The position numbers and the translations under genes were made by a program. Positions 27,492-36,460 of a DNA stretch of 64,000 nucleotides are shown here, one piece after another (within the stretch, counting starts at the first letter, position 1; each line of letters opens with the position of its first letter). Location of the stretch: contig JADJPQ010000007.1 in NCBI GenBank assembly GCA_016713175.1, forward strand, positions 310,001-374,000, given 5' to 3'. The notes beneath the pieces are model-generated. The model was given only the letters and a program-made list of their open reading frames with translations. It was not told the origin of the DNA and did not search any database. The DNA is from Planctomycetota bacterium (GTDB taxonomy: Bacteria; Planctomycetota; UBA1135; UBA2386).

Positions 27492-28607
27492 TCAGCGTCG
27501 CTGCGCGAACGCGCCGGCCGCCGGCCGGGCCACGAACGCCTGGGTAGCGCCTGCATGCTGCAGGGTCGCGACGAGTCCTGCCGCGGCAGTCGGCGTGGTC
27601 AGCGCGATGCAGCAACCGCCGAAACCAGCGCCGACGATCCGCGCGCCGAACGCGCCAGCGGCGCGCGCGACACGCACGAGCCGATCGACCGCGGGGTGAC
27701 CGACTTCGTAGTCCTCGGTGAGCCCGGCATGCGAGGCATCGAGCAATTGCCCGAGCGCCGGCAGGTCCCCGCGTTGCAGGCAGGTGACCGCCGCGACGAC
27801 GCGCTCGGCTTCCTCGAACACGAAACCGGCACGGCGGGCGAGCAGCGGATCGGCGAGCCGTCGCGCGGCCGCCGCTCGTTCCGTCCCGGGAACGTCGGCG
27901 AGGAGGCCTTCGCCTGGCGCGCCGAGCTGTCTCGCGGCGGCGCGGCATTGCGTCACCCGTTCGTTGTAGGCGGCCTGGGCGGCGCCACCCTTGGCGGCAC
28001 GAACGCCCGAGTCGGCGACGGCGATCGTCAGCTCGGCGGGCACTGGCACCAGCGTCGCGCGCACCGGCCGGAAGTCGATCCGCAAGGCCTGACCTTGCTG
28101 GCCGAGCAGCGATGCGGCCTGATCCATGCCGCCGGACAACGTGCCGACGTACTGTTCGCCGACGCGCGCACGCTCGGCCAGATCGCGGCGATCGACGTCC
28201 AGCGGCGCGAACAACATGGCACTGGCGCAGACCAGCGCCGACGAACTCGACAGACCGGCGGCCACCGGCAGATCACCATCGACGCGCAGCGTCATCGGGA
28301 TCGGCGGCGGATGCAGGCGCAGGCCGGCGATCACGTAGTCGGTCCAGGCGCCGCGGCGACTCCGCGTGGCGAGTTCGCGCAGCGGTAGTTCCTCGGGCGC
28401 GAACTCCTTCGGATCGAGGTGTTCGATCCGCAGCAGTTCATCGCGACGCGGTGCGGCGACGATCGCGAGACCTTGCTCGATCGCGAACGGCAGCACCGGC
28501 AGCCCGCTGTAGTCGGTGTGTTCGCCGATCAGGTTGACGCGGCCGGGGGCGAACGCACCGTGGGTGGCGGCGGGCAGACTCGAGAACAGCCGTTCGAGCA
28601 GGTGCAT
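27492..28607 (-). CDS. galK: Galactokinase (GHMP kinase family)
   Basis: A 371-residue GHMP kinase of normal galactokinase length. It shows the galactokinase signature APGRVNLIGEHTDY near residues 21-34, the GHMP ATP loop GLSSSSALVCA near 118, GGMDQAASL with the catalytic Asp, and the C-terminal GARIVGAGFGGCC. The expected reaction is galactose + ATP to galactose-1-phosphate, the first step of the Leloir pathway. The other Leloir genes are not in the window. The start (MHLLERLF) has no strong ribosome site. It stands alone in its strand block. Confidence 0.9.
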   Translation of the reverse strand: MHLLERLFSSLPAATHGAFAPGRVNLIGEHTDYSGLPVLPFAIEQGLAIVAAPRRDELLRIEHLDPKEFAPEELPLRELATRSRRGAWTDYVIAGLRLHPPPIPMTLRVDGDLPVAAGLSSSSALVCASAMLFAPLDVDRRDLAERARVGEQYVGTLSGGMDQAASLLGQQGQALRIDFRPVRATLVPVPAELTIAVADSGVRAAKGGAAQAAYNERVTQCRAAARQLGAPGEGLLADVPGTERAAAARRLADPLLARRAGFVFEEAERVVAAVTCLQRGDLPALGQLLDASHAGLTEDYEVGHPAVDRLVRVARAAGAFGARIVGAGFGGCCIALTTPTAAAGLVATLQHAGATQAFVARPAAGAFAQRR

Positions 28608-28670
28608 CGGACCTCGGCACCATACCGCGGCAGCGGGTCAGCGTCGGCCATGGCGGAGCCCCCGATTCGC

Positions 28671-29000
28671 CTATGGCTGGATCACGATCTCCAGCGCTCG
28701 CGTGGCCGACACTCCGCCAACCCCACACGGCAGGGGACTGTTCGGGCCAGGCCACCGGAACTGGGCGAAGATGCGCTGCCGCGCCCACGACGGATCAGCC
28801 GGGATCGGTATCGCGGCTTCCACGCCGCCCCGAGCGTAGCTGAAAACGGAAACAGTGAGGAACCGCGGGCTCGCCGGATCCAGCCACAGGAGGACGCCGG
28901 CCACTGGTGCCGGCGTGGCCAGACGATGGCTGGCGACGACCAGGACACCAGGCGCGTTCCGCAGCGCGCCGCTGCCAGACCATTTGCATGTCAAGGGCTG
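28671..29000 (-). pseudogene. Orphan copy of the shared secreted C-terminal domain
   Basis: A minus-strand frame ending at 28671 encodes a near-complete copy of the C-terminal domain (RNAPGVLVVASHRL, GVLLWLDP, AIPIPADPSWARQRIFAQ, SATRALEIVIQP) with no signal peptide, body or plausible start before it. The frame continues upstream as an Arg/Pro-rich sequence unlike the family. The pattern fits a decayed gene whose 5' part was lost or replaced. Confidence 0.6.
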
Positions 29001-29127
29001 ATGCAATAGCAAGTTACGAGCTTCCAAGGGGCGTAGATCCCGCGGAACTTGCTCTCGCTGGGCCAGAGGGCGACCGGAGGACGGGTTGGGTTCGAACCCG
29101 CTGCAACGTCGACGGCGCCCAGAACCG

Positions 29128-29319
29128 TCACGGACCGACAAACCCCGCCAGCGTGGCGGTCGCGGCCGCGGCCGAGTTCGTCAACGTCGCCGCTTGCAGG
29201 AACAGGGCCTCACCGAGCAGATTGGTGACCGGCGGAATCGTCACTGCGTGATCGACGGTTGTGCCGACGACCCCGCGGAACAGCCCCACGCGATCGCCGA
29301 CGAATACTTGCAGAGGACC
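29128..29319 (-). pseudogene. Second orphan fragment of the secreted C-terminal domain
   Basis: A minus-strand frame stopping at 29128 reads PLQVFVGDRVGLFRG, then AVTIPPVTNLLGEALFLQ, then TATLAGFVGP, matching the end of the same family. No suitable start lies upstream, and the frame runs back into the start of the plus-strand lipoprotein gene. With the fragment at 28671-29000 it fills this 0.7-kb gap with remains of two former genes or one rearranged gene. Confidence 0.5.
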
Positions 29320-29886
29320 ATGCGACCCATGCTGTTCACCATGACTCTGGCGGCGGCGTGTGCCGGCGCGCCACCCGCGAGTCCGGACTCCGGCACCGCG
29401 CGTTCACCGGCAGCTGCGGCGACGAAGTCCGGTGCCGAGGAATCCGCTGCCGTGCGCGAACTGCTCCGCGACTACGGCCGCCAGGTGCGCAGTTCGGTGC
29501 TGCGGTTGCAAGGGAACGAGCCGGCGATGGCCGACCGGCTGCGGGCCCTCGGCGACGGCGGCGCCCTGGCGCTGGCACGGCTGGTTCGTGCCGCCGATCC
29601 GGCCGCGGCCGAACCCGGGGGCACGTTCGTCGCGATCCTGGTGCGCGATGCGGGAGCCGCGCCGCGTGTCGCGCCAGCACTGGTGGACCTGCTCGCCGCC
29701 GCCGACCCGCGCCAGCGCGCGTTCGCCTGCGAGGCGCTCGGCTATCTCGCGTGGGCCGACGCCACCCCACACCTGAAGGCGCTGCTCGCCGACGCCACCG
29801 TCGTGCCCGGCTATGCCGGCGAACCGACGATCGCCGAGTTCGCTGAACGGGCGTTGCGGCTGCTGGCCGCCGGCGGTGGTTCATGA
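29320..29886 (+). CDS. Putative lipoprotein with HEAT-like helical repeats
   Basis: The product is 188 residues, starting at ATG 29320 (alternative 29329). A short signal-like N-terminus (LFTMTLAAACAG) may be lipidated at the Cys. An Ala/Pro/Ser linker follows, then helical pairs: DRLRALGDGGALALARLV, APALVDLLAAADPRQRAFAC, EALGYLAWADATPHLKALL. These look like HEAT or armadillo-type repeats. The stop overlaps the start of the PLP lyase gene (ATGA at 29883), so the two are coupled. How a helical-repeat envelope protein relates to an amino-acid lyase is unclear. Confidence 0.65.
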   Translation: MRPMLFTMTLAAACAGAPPASPDSGTARSPAAAATKSGAEESAAVRELLRDYGRQVRSSVLRLQGNEPAMADRLRALGDGGALALARLVRAADPAAAEPGGTFVAILVRDAGAAPRVAPALVDLLAAADPRQRAFACEALGYLAWADATPHLKALLADATVVPGYAGEPTIAEFAERALRLLAAGGGS

Positions 29887-30863
29887 CGGCGTTGCCGTTC
29901 GACGTGCATGGCGAAGTCCTCGCCGCCGCGGCGCGCCTGCGGGGCCTCTTGATCGAGACGCCGCTGGTGCCGTCGCCGTGGTTGTCGCGCGCCCTCGACG
30001 CCGAGGTCCGGCTGAAGCTCGAGAACGTGCAGATCACCGGGTCGTTCAAGGCGCGCGGTGCGCTCAACAAGATGCTGTTGCTGACGGCGGCCGAGCGCGT
30101 CCGCGGTGTCGTCGCCGCATCGTCGGGCAACCACGGGCTCGGCGTCGCCAATGCCGCCGGCCAGCTCGGCTGTCGTGCGACCGTATTCGTGCCGGAGACG
30201 ACGCCGGCGCAGAAGCGCGCGGCGATCGCGCACCTCGGCGCCGAGGTGGTGGTGTTCGGCCCCGATTGTGTCGACACCGAGATCCACGCGCGTGCGTTCG
30301 CCCATGCCGAAGGTCGGCCCTACGTCGCGCCGTACAACGATCCGGCGGTCGCCGCCGGTCAGGGTACCGTGGCCGAGGAACTGTTGCGCCAGTGGCCCGA
30401 GGTCGACGTCGTCTACGTGGCGATGGGTGGCGGTGGCCTGCTCGGCGGCATGGCCGGCTACGCGCGGGCGGTGCGTCCGCAGATCGAGTGGATCGCCTGT
30501 TCGCCGGTGACCTCGCCGGCGATGGAGGTCTGCGTCAAGGCCGGTCGGATCGTGGATGTGCCGTGCGGCGACACGCTGTCCGACAGCACGCACGGCGGCG
30601 TCGAGCCGGGGGCGATCACTTTTGAACTGTGCCGCCAGTTGGTCGATCGCTGGCTGCAGGTCGATGAACGCAGCATCGCGGCCGCGTTGCGCGGTTGTCT
30701 GGCGCACCAGCACCTCATGGTGGAAGGCGCGGCGGCGGTCGCCATTGCCGCGGCGCAGGCGGATCGGCAACGTCGCGGCCGGCGCATCTGCGTGCTGATC
30801 TGCGGCGGCAACCTGCCGTGGAGCCGATTGCAGCAGGTCATGGCCGGCAGCGACGGCGTGTAG
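29883..30863 (+). CDS. PLP-dependent threonine dehydratase/serine racemase-like enzyme
   Basis: A 326-residue fold-type II PLP enzyme. The Schiff-base lysine is Lys 56 in GSFKARGA. The SSGNHG loop near 80 binds substrate carboxylate, and GGGGLLGG near 183 binds the PLP phosphate. The length matches catabolic threonine ammonia-lyases and serine racemases, without a C-terminal ACT regulatory domain, so feedback control by isoleucine is unlikely. The probable reaction is dehydration of Thr or Ser to the 2-oxoacid and ammonia; exact specificity cannot be read from the sequence. Coupled to the upstream lipoprotein gene. Confidence 0.85.
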   Translation: MTALPFDVHGEVLAAAARLRGLLIETPLVPSPWLSRALDAEVRLKLENVQITGSFKARGALNKMLLLTAAERVRGVVAASSGNHGLGVANAAGQLGCRATVFVPETTPAQKRAAIAHLGAEVVVFGPDCVDTEIHARAFAHAEGRPYVAPYNDPAVAAGQGTVAEELLRQWPEVDVVYVAMGGGGLLGGMAGYARAVRPQIEWIACSPVTSPAMEVCVKAGRIVDVPCGDTLSDSTHGGVEPGAITFELCRQLVDRWLQVDERSIAAALRGCLAHQHLMVEGAAAVAIAAAQADRQRRGRRICVLICGGNLPWSRLQQVMAGSDGV

Positions 30864-30890
30864 TCTGCTCGTTCCTGGCGGCGACGCGGC

Positions 30891-32387
30891 TCAGCCCGCG
30901 AGCGGCACCTCGATCTCGATGCTGGCGCCGCCGCCAGGCCGTTCGCCGATCACGACGTGACCGCCATGCGCGGTCACGATCCGGTGCACGATCGACAACC
31001 CGAGTCCGGTGCCAGCACCCGGTGGCTTGGTGGTGAAGAACGGTTCGAACACCTGTTCGCGCGACTCGCGCGGAATGCCGGGTCCGCGATCGCCGATGCT
31101 CATCCGCGCATGACCGTCCGCCACGCCCAGCTCGATCGTGATGTCGCCGCCTGGCGCCGTCGCATCGAGCGCGTTCTTCAACAGGTTGTGCATGACCTGC
31201 CGCCACTCGGCGCCGTTGCCCAGGAACGTGCCGGCGGCGCCGGTGACCGCGATGGCGATCTGCCGCTGCGCCGCCTGGTGGGCGAACATCGCGACGACTT
31301 CGCGCACCGGGTCGTCGAACGTCATCGGCTCGCGGCGGCCGGGGTCCTGGCGGGCGAAGTCCAACAGTCGGGTCGTGATGTCCCGGGCCCGCATCGCTTC
31401 CTTGGCGACGATCGCCAGGTACTCGCGCGTCCGCGCCAGGTCGGTGGCGGTCGGCGGGCCGTCCGGCGTGCGCAGCAGGCCTTCGGCACAGGCGGCGATC
31501 GACGCCAGCGGGTTGTTGATCTCGTGCGCGATGCCGGCGGCCAGCGTGCCGAGCTCGGCCAGCCGCGCGGTGCGCAGCACTTCCCGCGAACGTTCCTCGA
31601 CGCGCGCCTCCAGATCCTGCTGCGTCGCCTGCAGCCGCGCCGCCATCGCGTTGAACGTGCCCGCCAGCGCCCCGAGTTCATCGTCCCGGCCGGCCGGCAG
31701 CCGCGCGCCCAGTTGTCCTTGTCCCAGCGCCATCGCGCCGAGGTGCAGTCGCGCGACCGGACCGAGCACCCGTCGCGCCAGCACGATCGACAGCAGCGCC
31801 AGGGTCGCGGCGCTGCCGATGCCGAACAACACCAGCCAGCGCACCATGTCCTCGCTGCTCTGGTCCATGCGGTGGCCGAGTTCGCGGCTCTCGTGGTCGA
31901 TGTCGGCAGCCAGCCGTTCGGCGGCGCGCATCGTCGCGGTCAGCGCCGTCGCCTCGTCGCCCGCCGACGTGGCCAGGCACGCGCGCAGCCGGCCGAGTGC
32001 CGCACGCAGATCGACGAACAGCCGTTCCTCGTTGGCCGAGTGTTCGGGACGGGAGGGGTCGTCGGCGTTGTGCGAGAAGCGCGGTAGCGTTGCCTCGGCC
32101 TGCGCCAGGTGCTGCAACTGGTCGTCGCGAACGAGATCGCGCGCGGCGGCAGTCACGCTGTCCCTGGCCTTGACCCATTGTTCGATGCCGCGCAGTTCTT
32201 CGAGCAGCGACCGGGCGAGCCCCTGTTCGTGGTTCTCCTCGAACAGCCGCAAGACGTCGGTGTGCACCGTCGCGGCCTGGCGAAGCACCAGCAGCACGCC
32301 GGCGATCGTCATCGCACACAGCGGCAGCAGCGCCAACAGCAGCACCGAACGGAGCGAACGGCGCACTGGCGGGCGGGCCGTGGTCAT
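30891..32387 (-). CDS. Membrane sensor histidine kinase at the end of the exporter operon
   Basis: The product is 498 residues. It starts at ATG 32387, preceded by GGAGG and overlapping the YceI stop by 4 bp. Helix 1 (about 14-36), a helical periplasmic sensor of 145 residues, helix 2 (about 183-203), HAMP (RRVLGPVARLHLGAMALGQG), a coiled coil, the phospho-acceptor His 288 in GIAHEINNP, N-box (VMHNLLKNALDA), G1 (GDRGPGIP), F-box (EPFFTTK) and G2 (GTGLGLSI). All catalytic motifs are intact. As the last gene of the exporter/flavoprotein operon it may sense envelope state or the lipid product (inference). No regulator gene adjoins it. Confidence 0.9.
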   Translation of the reverse strand: MTTARPPVRRSLRSVLLLALLPLCAMTIAGVLLVLRQAATVHTDVLRLFEENHEQGLARSLLEELRGIEQWVKARDSVTAAARDLVRDDQLQHLAQAEATLPRFSHNADDPSRPEHSANEERLFVDLRAALGRLRACLATSAGDEATALTATMRAAERLAADIDHESRELGHRMDQSSEDMVRWLVLFGIGSAATLALLSIVLARRVLGPVARLHLGAMALGQGQLGARLPAGRDDELGALAGTFNAMAARLQATQQDLEARVEERSREVLRTARLAELGTLAAGIAHEINNPLASIAACAEGLLRTPDGPPTATDLARTREYLAIVAKEAMRARDITTRLLDFARQDPGRREPMTFDDPVREVVAMFAHQAAQRQIAIAVTGAAGTFLGNGAEWRQVMHNLLKNALDATAPGGDITIELGVADGHARMSIGDRGPGIPRESREQVFEPFFTTKPPGAGTGLGLSIVHRIVTAHGGHVVIGERPGGGASIEIEVPLAG

Positions 32388-33058
32388 CGGGCCTCCGGGT
32401 TCCTGGCGAACTCGAGGTGCAGCGCCAGCGTGACGCGATGGCGGTCCGGCAACAGGCCCAGCAGGTAGCGGCGCGGCAGACCGAAGTCGTCGCCGTCGAC
32501 GGTGCCGACGCCCTGCACGATCACGCGGCCGGGCAGTCGTGCGATCCACAACTGCATCGGCTGGCTGCGTACGCGGCCGGCGAACTGCAACGGTCCGACC
32601 AGTTCGAGGCGGGCGACGCCGGGCACCGCGAACGTCGTCCGCGCCAGCACCCGGCCGTTCCAACCGAGCCGATCGGTGTGTTTGCAGCCGAGCAGACGCC
32701 ACAGCGCCGTGCCGCCAGCGTCGGACTGCAGTTGCGCCAGATCGATGGTCAGCGACAGCGCCGCCGGCTCGCCGTGTTGATCCCACTGCAGCGCACCCGA
32801 CAGTCCGGTGGCGGCGGCGACCGTGTGTTGCAGCGTGCTGTCGACCGCGAACTCGACGCGTGAAGCCGATGGCTGCAGGTGCAGCGTCGCCTCGGGGCCC
32901 GGACCGCGCCAGGTCGGTGGCATCGGCAGTTCGGTAGTCGTCGGCGGAATGCCGGGCGCCGGCGTGGGCAGCGTGCGGGTCGCTTCGCGGGCCCAGACCG
33001 CCAGCAGACCGGCCAGCAGGGTCGCGACGATCCGGACGTCGAGCCGCTGGCGGCTCAT
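32384..33058 (-). CDS. YceI-family lipid-binding protein (left arm)
   Basis: The product is 224 residues. An N-terminal signal or anchor (VRIVATLLAGLLAVWA) and a Pro-rich linker precede a YceI-like beta-barrel: ASRVEFAVDSTLQHTVAAATGLSGAL, LSLTIDLAQLQSD, and C-terminal strands ending VTLALHLEFA. YceI proteins hold isoprenoid-type lipids in a lipocalin-like pocket. It overlaps both neighbours by 4 bp. A second YceI protein is encoded at 36461-37600 in the divergent operon, which suggests that both handle the cluster's product in the periplasm. Confidence 0.75.
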   Translation of the reverse strand: MSRQRLDVRIVATLLAGLLAVWAREATRTLPTPAPGIPPTTTELPMPPTWRGPGPEATLHLQPSASRVEFAVDSTLQHTVAAATGLSGALQWDQHGEPAALSLTIDLAQLQSDAGGTALWRLLGCKHTDRLGWNGRVLARTTFAVPGVARLELVGPLQFAGRVRSQPMQLWIARLPGRVIVQGVGTVDGDDFGLPRRYLLGLLPDRHRVTLALHLEFARNPEAR

Positions 33059-34284
33059 GCGCGCACCGCCCGGCCGAAGTCGCGCCAGAACGCGGGCCGC
33101 AGCAGATCGCGCGGGTGCACGCTGTCACCGGTCATCGTCACCAGCAAGCTGCACAGTCGCGGCCACCGCTGCAGCGCCGACAGGAAGCCACGGGTGACGA
33201 ACGGGTGCTTCATGCCGCGTTGCAGCAGCCGGGCAAGGGCGAGCCGTGGCGCCAGTTCGCGGTGCCGCTGACGCACGTAGTCGCGCAACGCCGTCGTTTC
33301 GTGGCTGGGGTCGTGGAACGCCTGCGTCAACGCGGCCGCCAGCCGCTGGGCGGTGAACAGCGCGAAGTAGATGCCTTCGCCGGTGATCGGATCGACGTAG
33401 CCGCAGGCATCGCCGCACAGCGCCGCGCCGGGAACCACCTGCCGGGTGGTCGTGAAGGCCAGTGGTCCGGTGCCAAGCCAGGGTCGCCGTCGGCTGGCGC
33501 CGTGCAGCCGCTGTTGCAGTTCGGGCGTGTGGGCCAGGTGACCGGCGACGAAGGCGTCGAGATCGCCGTCGCGCTCGCGCAACGTCGAACGATCGACGAT
33601 CAGGTTCAGCGCGAACGTGCCGTCGTCGACCGTGGTCGCGGCGAAATAGCCGTGCGGGAAAAGGTGCACCTCGGCCTCGGGCCTTGGTTCCACCCCGGTG
33701 AAGTGGCCAACCAACGCGAAGCGATCGAGCCATCGTGTCGGCCGCTGCAGACCAAGCGAGCGCGCCAACGGCGACCGCACGCCATCGGCACCGACGACGA
33801 ATCTGGCGGCGACGGTGCGTTCGGAGCGGTCCTGCAGGCGCAGTCGCGCGCCCCGGATGCGTCCGTCCGGATCGCGCAGTACGTCGATGAACTCATGCCG
33901 CGGCAGCCAGCGGACGGCGTCGTGCCGGCGAGCGTTCTGCAGCAACAGGTCGTCGAAGATGCGGCGGCGGACCGCGAAGCCATGCGGCGGCATCGTCGGA
34001 CGGCCCGGCAGCGTCACGAAGCGGCCGACGGCGCGGCGGCCGAAGCCGAACAGGCGCATGCCGTGCACACGGTGCAGCCCCTCGGCGGTCAACGCTGCGA
34101 ACGCACCCAGTTCGCGCAGGTACGGTTCACACTCGGGACTCAGGAACTCGCCACACGCCTTGTCGCGCGGGAAGTCCTTGCGGTCGCACAACCACACCGA
34201 AAACCCCTGCGCGCCGAGCGCGGTCGCCAGCGCGCTGCCGGCCGGACCGGCGCCCAGGATCAGCACATCGCAATCGACGTTCAT
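33055..34284 (-). CDS. FAD-dependent oxidoreductase, geranylgeranyl-reductase type
   Basis: A 409-residue flavoprotein. The Rossmann motif GAGPAG is at 11-16, the CGEFLSPE region resembles geranylgeranyl-reductase/UbiH-type enzymes, VVGADGVRSPLAR is the second FAD motif, and GDACGYVDPITGEGI is the third. No signal peptide or membrane helix. The family hydroxylates aromatic rings or reduces isoprenoid double bonds. In phenolic-lipid clusters such as Streptomyces griseus srsABC, a flavoprotein hydroxylates the alkylresorcinol made by the type III PKS, so an oxidation of the lipid ring is the best guess. Start overlaps the exporter stop by 4 bp. Confidence 0.85.
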   Translation of the reverse strand: MNVDCDVLILGAGPAGSALATALGAQGFSVWLCDRKDFPRDKACGEFLSPECEPYLRELGAFAALTAEGLHRVHGMRLFGFGRRAVGRFVTLPGRPTMPPHGFAVRRRIFDDLLLQNARRHDAVRWLPRHEFIDVLRDPDGRIRGARLRLQDRSERTVAARFVVGADGVRSPLARSLGLQRPTRWLDRFALVGHFTGVEPRPEAEVHLFPHGYFAATTVDDGTFALNLIVDRSTLRERDGDLDAFVAGHLAHTPELQQRLHGASRRRPWLGTGPLAFTTTRQVVPGAALCGDACGYVDPITGEGIYFALFTAQRLAAALTQAFHDPSHETTALRDYVRQRHRELAPRLALARLLQRGMKHPFVTRGFLSALQRWPRLCSLLVTMTGDSVHPRDLLRPAFWRDFGRAVRA

Positions 34285-36251
34285 CGCCTGACCTCCGCCA
34301 TCGCGGGCGATGGCGCCGGATCGCGCAGCAGCAGCACCGCTGGCAGCACGATCGCCGTGGCCACGAACGCCAGGCCGATGGTGACGGCAGCGAGCACGCT
34401 GAAGTCGACGGTCGTCGTCATCGAGCCGCCGAGTCCGGTCAGGAACCCGAGCGCCAGCACGGTGCTCGACAGCGCGATCGGACGCAGCACGCGGATCAGT
34501 GCAACCGTGGTGGCGGCGGCACGCGAGCCGGTGCGCCGTTCGTTCCGGTAGTGGTGCAGCAGGTGGATCGTGCTGTCGACGATCAGACCGAGCATCACCG
34601 AGCCGATCATCGCCGAGGCGACGGTCATCGGTTGCCCGAGCGCACTGAGGCCGCCGTACAGCAACAGGCACGGCAACCCGGCCGGCAGCAGGCCGAGAAC
34701 CCCGAGCCGCCAGCTCCGCGCACCGAGCCCGATGCAGAGCCCCAATGCCAGCAGCGTACCCAGCATGCCGGCAACCTGCGTCTGCACCAGGCGCCACGAA
34801 TCGCGCGCCATCTGCACGCTGGCCCCGGCAACGGTCACGCCGGTCAGCCCGAGCGCGTTCGCGCGATTCTGGACTTCGTTGAACCACGGCAGTCTGGCCT
34901 GCGACCCCGACGGCGCCAGCAACACCGGCACTGCGACCGAGCCGTCCCGGCTGCGACGCGGCGGACCCGCGAGGCCGGCTGCCGGCGGTGTGCCGACGAC
35001 CGCGGCCGTGAACGGCAGCATGCGGCCGGGATCCTGGGCCGGAGAGTCGGGCGCAACCAGCAAGGTGCAGACCTCGGCGCCACCCAGCCGCGCCGCAAGT
35101 TCGTCATGTTGCCGCCGGAACGGGTGTTCCGGCGGCAGCACGTGCAGCGGATCGTTGTCGACGCGAAGGCGAAGCCACGCGACCGCCGCCAGCAGGCTGG
35201 TGAGCAGCGTCAGCAGGACGATGGCGAGTCGATGGCGCACGATCAGGCGCAACAGCCACGGATGCGCGGCGGGGTCCGCCGGGATCGCCGCCCGCGCGGT
35301 TCCGGGCCAGAAGCGCAACCACGAGGGCAGCAGCGCGAACGTCAAAGCGTTGGCGACGGCGACTCCGAGCGCCGCGTAGATGCCGAAGTCGACGACCGCC
35401 GGGATCGCGTTGCCGGCCAGCGACCAGAAGCCGAGCATCGTCGTCAGGGTGGCCCACAGCGCCGGCGTCGCCAGGGCGCGGGATGCGCGGCGAGTCGCCG
35501 CGAACGGTCCGTGGCCGAGCTGCCGCGCCGTCGCGAAGGCTTCGACGTAGTGGACGCTGGCGGCGACGCCGACGGTCAGCAACACCGGTTCGAGCAGCAC
35601 CGCGATCGGGTCGAGGCGATGACCGGACCAGGCGAACAGGCCGCCGGTCCACGCGATCGCGAGGGCCGCGGGCAGCAATACCGCCAGCGTGCGTCCGAGG
35701 CTCCGGTAACAACACAGCAGCAGGAAGAACAGCACGACGGCGATCCGCGGGACGATGGTCGTTCGTTCGGCCTGCACGGCGCGGGCGATCGCGGCCCCGA
35801 TCAGCGGCATGCCGGTGGCGAGATGCCGCAGGGTCGCCGGGCACGCATTGCGGCAGACGGCGGTGACCGATTCGGCGCTGGCGGCATCGTCCGTCCGCAA
35901 GTCCACGGCCAGCACCGTCACGCCATCGGCCGTGGTCGGCGCGCGGACGCCGGCAACCTGCGGGTCGGCGCGCAGCCGGATCGCCAGATCGTCGAGCGCC
36001 TGCCGTTCGGCGGGCAGCAGTTCCTGATCGGCAGGACCCTGGAAGCACTGCAGCGTCGTACGCGCGCCACCGAAACCCGCGTGCAGGGCCGCGGTCGCCC
36101 GGGCGTCGTCGGTGCCGGGCGCCAGCATCGTCGCATTGCTCGGGTCCACGGTCAGGCCGGTTTGTGCGAGCGCGGCCAGGATCGTGCCGACCACGAACAG
36201 TCCGAGTGCGATGCCGCGGGCGATGGTCAGGCGGGGGCGCGGCGACGGCAT
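34281..36251 (-). CDS. RND/MMPL-family lipid exporter
   Basis: About 656 residues from ATG 36251; in-frame ATGs at 36257 and 36266 are also possible. Two-fold RND layout: a first membrane helix (GIALGLFVVGTILAAL), a periplasmic loop of about 130 residues, five helices, helix 7 (LAIVLLTLLTSLLAAVAWL), a second loop of about 150 residues and five more helices ending VATAIVLPAVLLL. The size fits the short MMPL/HpnN-like members that move lipids rather than the larger drug pumps. It is the first gene of the left operon and divergent from the PKS operon. Export or periplasmic transfer of the cluster lipid is inferred. Confidence 0.85.
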   Translation of the reverse strand: MPSPRPRLTIARGIALGLFVVGTILAALAQTGLTVDPSNATMLAPGTDDARATAALHAGFGGARTTLQCFQGPADQELLPAERQALDDLAIRLRADPQVAGVRAPTTADGVTVLAVDLRTDDAASAESVTAVCRNACPATLRHLATGMPLIGAAIARAVQAERTTIVPRIAVVLFFLLLCCYRSLGRTLAVLLPAALAIAWTGGLFAWSGHRLDPIAVLLEPVLLTVGVAASVHYVEAFATARQLGHGPFAATRRASRALATPALWATLTTMLGFWSLAGNAIPAVVDFGIYAALGVAVANALTFALLPSWLRFWPGTARAAIPADPAAHPWLLRLIVRHRLAIVLLTLLTSLLAAVAWLRLRVDNDPLHVLPPEHPFRRQHDELAARLGGAEVCTLLVAPDSPAQDPGRMLPFTAAVVGTPPAAGLAGPPRRSRDGSVAVPVLLAPSGSQARLPWFNEVQNRANALGLTGVTVAGASVQMARDSWRLVQTQVAGMLGTLLALGLCIGLGARSWRLGVLGLLPAGLPCLLLYGGLSALGQPMTVASAMIGSVMLGLIVDSTIHLLHHYRNERRTGSRAAATTVALIRVLRPIALSSTVLALGFLTGLGGSMTTTVDFSVLAAVTIGLAFVATAIVLPAVLLLRDPAPSPAMAEVRR

Positions 36252-36460
36252 GCGCATGCCATGCATGCTATGTGCCAGGCATGGATGCTGGCGAGCGAAG
36301 CCTGCCGAACCGCCTGGGGTCGGCAATTCGTACAACGCGCGGTGCAAGCGTTGCCGGCACTCCCTTGGCCGGACGGCGTGTTGCTGCGCGATTCTCGCGG
36401 TGTCGACGCCCGCCGTGGGGACCCGGGGCCGCCTGGCATGTACGTTGCTTGACCACCCTC
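36252..36460. promoter_or_regulatory. Divergent control region of the two lipid operons
   Basis: This 209-bp region must carry the promoters for both operons. CATGCC (36255-36260) and GGCATG (36278-36283) form an inverted repeat 17 nt apart beside a run of GCATGC-like words. It may be an operator for the left arm, close to the exporter starts. No clear -35/-10 pair was found. Confidence 0.35.

Noticed and set aside
29080..29105. GGTTCGAACC motif resembling a tRNA T-loop
   Set aside because: The surrounding sequence has no acceptor, D or anticodon stem; the motif is a chance palindrome in the decayed region.
34551..36452. A 633-codon plus-strand ORF opposite the RND exporter
   Set aside because: Shadow of the exporter; the minus-strand frame has clear membrane helices and a coupled operon position.
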